From: Dichotomicrobium sp964466965
GTDB lineage: Bacteria; Pseudomonadota; Alphaproteobacteria; Rhizobiales; Rhodomicrobiaceae
Assembly (NCBI GenBank): GCA_964466965.1
Contig: CAYXPZ010000072.1
Span: 1 to 11,259 of the forward strand
Direction of reading: 5' to 3'
Length of the DNA: 11,259 nucleotides
The notes under the pieces were generated by a model that was not told where the DNA came from, searched no databases, and was given only the letters and a program-made list of their open reading frames with translations. Made by a program: the position numbers and the translations under genes. Shown piece by piece: positions 7,720 to 11,259 of this stretch. The number at the start of each line of letters is the position of its first letter. The stretch's first letter is position 1.

Positions 7720-9085
7720 GGGTCTGCTCCGGGCTGTCTTGCGCCTCCCGCGGGAAGTATTTGTCGATCAGATCCTGCCGGAACACAAGCTCATCCGGCG
7801 CAAAACATTCCGCCAGGGTCTGCCAGCACAGGTCCAGCGCCTGCTCCAGCGGCATCGCAACGTCGAGCGACATGAACCGCTTGCGGAACAAGTCTCCGAA
7901 TTTCAGCAGCCGGTGATCGTGCTCCGTGAGTTCAAAGGCCATCGCCTGCTTCTGCTGCGCGTCCTGCGCGCCGGCATAAAGCCGGATCATGCCGTTCATG
8001 AGATCCTTATGGTCCTCGCGCGTCATCTCCGCGCCCACGACATGCTGCTTGAGCCGCGAGAGCGAGCCGAACGGGTCGATCACGCCGTTCTTCAGGTAGA
8101 ACTGCCCCTCGGTGATGTAGCCGGTGTTGTCCGGCACCGGGTGGGTAATGTCGTCGCCCGGCATGGTCGTAGCGCTGAGGATCGTGACCGATCCGCCGCC
8201 GGCGAAGTTGCAGGCCTTCTCGTAGCGCCGCGCAAGCTGGCTGTAGAGATCACCGATATAGCCGCGATTGGACGGGATCTGCTCCATGGCGATGCCGACC
8301 TCCTTGAGCGCGTCGGCATAGGCGGTCATGTCGGTCAGCAGCACCAGCACGCGCAGCTTCTCCTCGACCGCGAAATGCTCCGCAACCGCCAGCGCCATAT
8401 CGGGCACGAGCAGCCGCTCCACGATCGGGTCGGAGGCCTGATTGATGAACATGACCGTGCGCGCGAACACCCCGGCATCCTCGAAGGTCTGGCGAAAGAA
8501 GTGGTAGTCGTCGAAGATGAGGCCCAGCCCGCCAAAAACGACAACATCGGCTTCCGCCTGAATGCCGATACGCGCCAGCAGCGCATTGTACGGCTCGCCC
8601 GCCACCGAAAAGACCGGAATCTTCTGGCTCTCAACGAGGCAGTTGAAGACGTCAATCATCGGCACGTCGGTGCGGATCATGCGCGCGGCGAGGTTGCGCC
8701 GCACCGGGTTGACGGGCGGGCCGTCAATGGCGACGCGCTGATCCAGATCAAGCGAAGGTCCGCCGTCGATCAATTGGCCCGAGCCACGGAAAATGCGTCC
8801 GAGAATGTTCTGCGAGAAGGTGACATCCGGCGGGTGACCGAGAAACTGGATGCGAGCGCGGGTCGAGATGCCCTTGGTCCCGGCGAGCACCTGAAGCGCC
8901 ACGCTTTCGCCCTCGATCTTCAGCACCTGCGCCAGCGAAGCCTGGTCCGCGCTGTCGGTAATCACGCACAGATCGCCGAGAGCAACGCTCGCCTGCCCGC
9001 GCGCCCCGTGGGTGGGCACGCGCACCTTGAGCAGATCGCCGACGATCTCCAGCACCTGCGCATATCGGATTGGAAGTTCTGTCAT
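7691..9085 (-). CDS. atpB: V/A-type ATPase regulatory subunit B
   Basis: The non-catalytic nucleotide-binding subunit B of the A3B3 head (464 residues; usual 460-480). It has an N-terminal beta-barrel (about 5-75) and a nucleotide-fold domain with the degenerate P-loop VAGEPYN (161-167, no GKT, as expected for B). DMTAYADALKEVG follows at 252-264, then IPSNRGYIGDLYSQLARRYE at 270-289, and SLSRL at 341-345 with Arg344 as the likely arginine finger reaching the A-subunit site. The C-terminal helical domain ends in a short acidic/Gln tail not typical of the family. The start ATG (9085) has no good Shine-Dalgarno but forms an ATGA overlap with an upstream small ORF, so translation may depend on coupling. 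It is the first recognised ATPase gene of the cluster and is separated from subunit A by D, I, K, E and DUF2764. Confidence 0.96.
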   Translation of the reverse strand: MTELPIRYAQVLEIVGDLLKVRVPTHGARGQASVALGDLCVITDSADQASLAQVLKIEGESVALQVLAGTKGISTRARIQFLGHPPDVTFSQNILGRIFRGSGQLIDGGPSLDLDQRVAIDGPPVNPVRRNLAARMIRTDVPMIDVFNCLVESQKIPVFSVAGEPYNALLARIGIQAEADVVVFGGLGLIFDDYHFFRQTFEDAGVFARTVMFINQASDPIVERLLVPDMALAVAEHFAVEEKLRVLVLLTDMTAYADALKEVGIAMEQIPSNRGYIGDLYSQLARRYEKACNFAGGGSVTILSATTMPGDDITHPVPDNTGYITEGQFYLKNGVIDPFGSLSRLKQHVVGAEMTREDHKDLMNGMIRLYAGAQDAQQKQAMAFELTEHDHRLLKFGDLFRKRFMSLDVAMPLEQALDLCWQTLAECFAPDELVFRQDLIDKYFPREAQDSPEQTHDAAGAQQD

Positions 9086-9333
9086 ATGCGTGCCGGATCA
9101 AAACCTGAGCGAGCGAGCAACGCGCGATTGCCGGCTGAACGTCGCCGCCGCTCAACGGTCAGACCGTCAACGAACACGCGGCCCGCCCCAATGCCGATGA
9201 TCCTGCCGTGACCACCTTCGAGAGCTAAGCAGATATGGCGAAGGGCTGCAATATATCCGGGGCCTGCCGGTGAAAGCCCAGAGCCAGCCGCGTCGCCTTG
9301 GGGACGCCGAGCGGTCCAAGTCCGAGCCTGCAA
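9082..9333 (-). CDS. Small Arg-rich ORF coupled to atpB (uncertain)
   Basis: This open frame of up to 83 codons fills most of the 285 bases between the Cys-rich membrane protein and atpB. I do not recognise the product. The N-terminal half is Arg/Gly/Pro-rich and low in information; the second half (about 31-83) looks more protein-like, with a VFVDGLTVE stretch and an Arg cluster. The frame opens after a TAA at 9355-9357. The first possible start is TTG at 9333, with no convincing Shine-Dalgarno and no ATG. Its TGA overlaps the atpB ATG (ATGA), and atpB lacks its own ribosome site, which is the main argument that it is translated. It could equally be the decayed end of a lost gene or a chance frame in GC-rich DNA. 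It does not resemble subunits F or G. Confidence 0.3.
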   Translation of the reverse strand: MQARTWTARRPQGDAAGSGLSPAGPGYIAALRHICLALEGGHGRIIGIGAGRVFVDGLTVERRRRSAGNRALLARSGFDPARI

Positions 9334-9370
9334 CGGCGCAACCCGGCCGTCTCGTTAGTCAGCCGCGGCG

Positions 9371-9850
9371 CTACTCGCCGCACACCACACGCATCCGGGT
9401 CGTGGCCGACCACCAGATGTCGAGCGTGTCAAAGATGTTTTCGGTCTTCATCGGCACGGCCGCAGGGTCGGGCAGGCGCGGCGCGCCGTTGAGCGGGACC
9501 ACTTCGTAGCGGAACGTCGCGCCGTAACTGACGATCGGCTCGCCATTGCCAGGATGAATTTTAGCGGCGGACTGCGCTGGAATCTCCTGCCAGCCAACCG
9601 TGCGCGGGATCGCCCGTGCGTCGCTGTACTTGATCGCGACCGCCACAGGCTGCGGACAGGCATTCACAGCGGTAATCGTCTTCGCCCGCCATGACATAGG
9701 CAGATAGCGCACCAGTGGACACTTGCCGCAATTCTCAAAACCCAGACAACAACTTAGCGCAGATTGTGAAACCGTGGCAGAAATGCCAATAATAGTCAGT
9801 GCGCCAGCGACCGAAAGCCAAACCCATAATTGCATCCAGGTTAGATGCAT
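9371..9850 (-). CDS. Small membrane-anchored Cys-rich protein, DUF1036-like
   Basis: The product is a 159-residue protein with an N-terminal hydrophobic helix at about 5-27 (anchor or uncleaved signal), so the rest probably faces the periplasm. After the helix come Cys34, Cys35, Cys41 and Cys44 in a tight cluster, then Cys65 and Cys157. The region 58-120 (a NACPQPVAVAIKY segment, then VGWQEIPA) faintly resembles the DUF1036 pattern, in which a hydrophobic strand is followed by GWW-x-IPPG. This is a weak likeness, not an assignment. ATG at 9850 is chosen because GAAAGG (minus, 9865-9860) lies 9 bases upstream; a TTG at 9856 is too close. It runs in the same direction as the ATPase genes, 285 bases upstream of atpB, so it may be their first gene or a separate unit. 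Confidence 0.65.
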   Translation of the reverse strand: MHLTWMQLWVWLSVAGALTIIGISATVSQSALSCCLGFENCGKCPLVRYLPMSWRAKTITAVNACPQPVAVAIKYSDARAIPRTVGWQEIPAQSAAKIHPGNGEPIVSYGATFRYEVVPLNGAPRLPDPAAVPMKTENIFDTLDIWWSATTRMRVVCGE

Positions 9851-9957
9851 TGACAACGACCTTTCATCTAACTGTCATACGCAATAGAGACTATGCTATT
9901 ATGCTGTATTGACGATATCAGATTATCGGAGTTCACTCATCATCAAACGATGGTGTC
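9841..9957. promoter_or_regulatory. AT-rich divergent promoter region
   Basis: This stretch is clearly more AT-rich than anything else in the window and lies between two divergent genes. On the plus strand it holds TTGACA (9850-9855) with TGTCAT 17 bases on (9873-9878), a 5/6 match to the -10 box, TATTAT, at 9897-9902, and TTGACG at 9909-9914. On the minus strand CATAAT (9904-9899) is a 5/6 -10 match for the Cys-rich protein gene. Near-identical tandem words occur at 9893-9900 (ATGCTATT) and 9901-9910 (ATGCTGTATT). No pair of boxes is strong enough to place a start of transcription. Confidence 0.4.
9913..9928. promoter_or_regulatory. 16-base palindrome, possible operator
   Basis: CGATA (9913-9917) and TATCG (9924-9928) form a perfect 5-base inverted repeat around a 6-base centre, overlapping the TTGACG word. 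The site lies in the divergent region where a repressor could act on both genes. No known regulator consensus is recognised. Confidence 0.25.
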
Positions 9958-10024
9958 TCGCCGCCTCAATCGCCGAAGCATACCCAACCCGCTCCAAGCC
10001 AAGCCACAGCGAAAGGACCGCCCC

Positions 10025-11259
10025 ATGCCGCCACTGCTTCGCTCCCTTGCCGCAGCCGCCGCCGGCCTCGCACTCAGCCTCAGCGCCGCGTCCGCCAGCG
10101 AAAGCCTTACCCGCGACCTCATCGTGCAGCCGAACCAGGAAGCGCTGTACGCATGGGAGCCTGAGGCGTCCGCTCTTGAGGTCAAGGCATGGGTCGATCA
10201 GGAAGACCGCACCTATGAACCCGGCGAGACGCTGACGCTCTACGTCAAGACCAACCAGCCGGCCTATCTGACCGTGATCGACCAGGGCACGTCGGGCAAG
10301 GTGCACGTTATCTACCCAAACCGTTACCAAGACCGCGAGCGCATCGAGGCGCAGCGCGTCGTCCGCATTCCAAGCGAGGACGCGCCGTTCCGGCTGCGCG
10401 TTGGCGGCCCGGCAGGCACCGAGCTGATCAAGGTCATCGCGACCACCAAGCCAGACCCGCTGATCTCGCCGGAAGCGTTGGCCGAGACAGGGCCGGTTTC
10501 GGTTTATCGCGGCACGGCCGAGAGCCTCACGCGTGACCTCACGGTGGAGCTGAAACAGCCGCAACAGGGCCCGCAGACCGACAGCGCCGTCGCGCAAGTG
10601 GTGGTCCGCATCGTGGAGCGTGAGGCGGATGCGAGCAGCGGCACCGAGCCCGGCAGCGCAAGCGCAGAGATGACCCCGGAGCAGATGTTCCGGCGTGGTC
10701 TGGCCGCGTCGTTCGAGGCATATGGCACGCCGAACTACCAGGCGGCCGCGGAATGGTTCCGCCGCGCCGCGGATGCCGGTCACGCGCCGGCGATGTTCCG
10801 GCTGGGCTGGCTGAACGAGCAGGGCTTCGGCGCCGATCGCGACCTGAAAAGCGCGCGGGCCTGGTACCGGAAAGCCGCTGATCTGGGCCATCCCGCGGCG
10901 ATGACGCATCTGGCGCAGTTGTTCCTTGATGGGCGTGGCGGCTCTCAGGACTATGAGCAGGGCCGGCGCTGGCTGGAGCGCGCGGCTGATGCCGGCGAGG
11001 GTGCGGCAATGGCCACGCTCGCTGGCGTATATGACCGGGGATTCGGCGTCGCGCCAGATGCAAGCTTGGCCGCGCGGATGGTGCTTGGCGCGCTGCGCCA
11101 CGGACACTGGCGGCTGCAGGAATACTTGCGCGAGTTCAGCGCCGAGACACGGCGCGAAATCCAGCAACGGTTGAGCGTGGCGGGCTACTACGATGGCGAG
11201 ATCGACGGCATCATCGGGCCGGAGACCCAGGCGGCGTTGGTGGATTACGCGCTGGCCGG
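10025..11259 (+). CDS. Secreted DUF4384 / Sel1-repeat / peptidoglycan-binding protein (partial)
   Basis: The frame is open to the window end (411 codons seen, 3' end missing). Residues 1-24 are a Sec signal peptide with a likely cut at ASA before Ser25, so the protein should be periplasmic. A DUF4384 beta-domain follows (about 52-146, with YEPGETLTLYVKTNQPAYL and a YPN at 97-99), then a linker rich in Ser, Gly and Glu (about 178-215). At least three 36-residue Sel1/TPR-like repeats start near 238, 274 and 310, and a peptidoglycan-binding (PG_binding_1) domain begins near 375 with GYYDGEIDGIIGPET. The motif ESLTRDL occurs twice, at 26-32 and 166-172, on either side of DUF4384. ATG at 10025 is chosen for GAAAGGA 7 bases upstream and the signal peptide; an in-frame ATG at 9950 lacks both. 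It is divergent from the ATPase-side genes. A cell-wall-linked scaffold or stress role is a guess from the domains. Confidence 0.85.
   Translation, partial: MPPLLRSLAAAAAGLALSLSAASASESLTRDLIVQPNQEALYAWEPEASALEVKAWVDQEDRTYEPGETLTLYVKTNQPAYLTVIDQGTSGKVHVIYPNRYQDRERIEAQRVVRIPSEDAPFRLRVGGPAGTELIKVIATTKPDPLISPEALAETGPVSVYRGTAESLTRDLTVELKQPQQGPQTDSAVAQVVVRIVEREADASSGTEPGSASAEMTPEQMFRRGLAASFEAYGTPNYQAAAEWFRRAADAGHAPAMFRLGWLNEQGFGADRDLKSARAWYRKAADLGHPAAMTHLAQLFLDGRGGSQDYEQGRRWLERAADAGEGAAMATLAGVYDRGFGVAPDASLAARMVLGALRHGHWRLQEYLREFSAETRREIQQRLSVAGYYDGEIDGIIGPETQAALVDYALA

Noticed and set aside
7661..9211. A 516-codon open frame on the plus strand across atpB
   Set aside because: It is fully antisense to a clear subunit B; its Arg/His/Leu-rich, featureless translation is what the complement of GC-rich codons gives.
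9333..9350. A 5-bp inverted repeat (ACGGC/GCCGT) after the Cys-rich protein gene, as a terminator
   Set aside because: The stem is short and no U-run follows on the minus strand, so such a repeat is expected by chance in this GC content.
9225..9413. A 62-codon minus-strand frame between the Cys-rich protein and atpB
   Set aside because: It overlaps the end of the Cys-rich gene out of frame, shows no family likeness and has no ribosome site; I also considered it as the other half of a frameshifted gene with 9082-9333 but found no supporting homology.
9923..11167. A 414-codon minus-strand frame opposite the DUF4384/Sel1 gene
   Set aside because: The plus strand has a signal peptide, a Shine-Dalgarno and three recognisable domains; the minus frame has none.

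Overview
The window is GC-rich DNA from what looks like a Gram-negative, probably alphaproteobacterial, species. The signs are high GC3 codon use, a Sec-exported DUF4384/Sel1/peptidoglycan-binding protein and a DUF1036-like small envelope protein. That placement is an inference from style; no rRNA or other taxonomic marker is present.

Most of the window (about 9.1 kb down to 0.12 kb, minus strand) is one compact gene cluster for a V/A-type (vacuolar/archaeal-type) ATPase. In transcription order it reads: a small unrecognised ORF, then subunits B, D, I, K (proteolipid), E, a DUF2764 protein (the likely C/d-like stalk subunit) and A. After a 158-base gap come a two-pore-helix-type K+ channel and a PP2C-family protein phosphatase. 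Most ATPase genes overlap or lie within about 25 bases of each other, which is typical of an operon with translational coupling. The subunit set (A, B, D, E, I, K plus DUF2764, with no F and no G/H) is the reduced bacterial set known from Chlamydiae, Spirochaetes and Bacteroidetes. The order here is a circular permutation of the usual E-DUF2764-A-B-D-I-K order.

The proteolipid has four membrane helices and carries the full set of residues that bind Na+ in the Enterococcus hirae K ring (with Thr replaced by Ser), so the enzyme may move Na+ rather than H+. The K+ channel gene at the end of the cluster recalls the E. hirae ntp operon, which also ends in a K+ transport gene (ntpJ). One reading is an electrogenic cation pump coupled to a K+ pathway, with a phosphatase as a possible regulator.

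Upstream of the cluster (9371-9850, minus) is a small membrane-anchored, Cys-rich protein. Across an AT-rich divergent intergenic region with a 16-base palindrome (9851-10024) lies a plus-strand gene, cut by the window end, for a secreted DUF4384 + Sel1-repeat + peptidoglycan-binding protein. No tRNA, rRNA, CRISPR, IS element or clear rho-independent terminator was seen. The first 121 bases hold nothing I can assign firmly.
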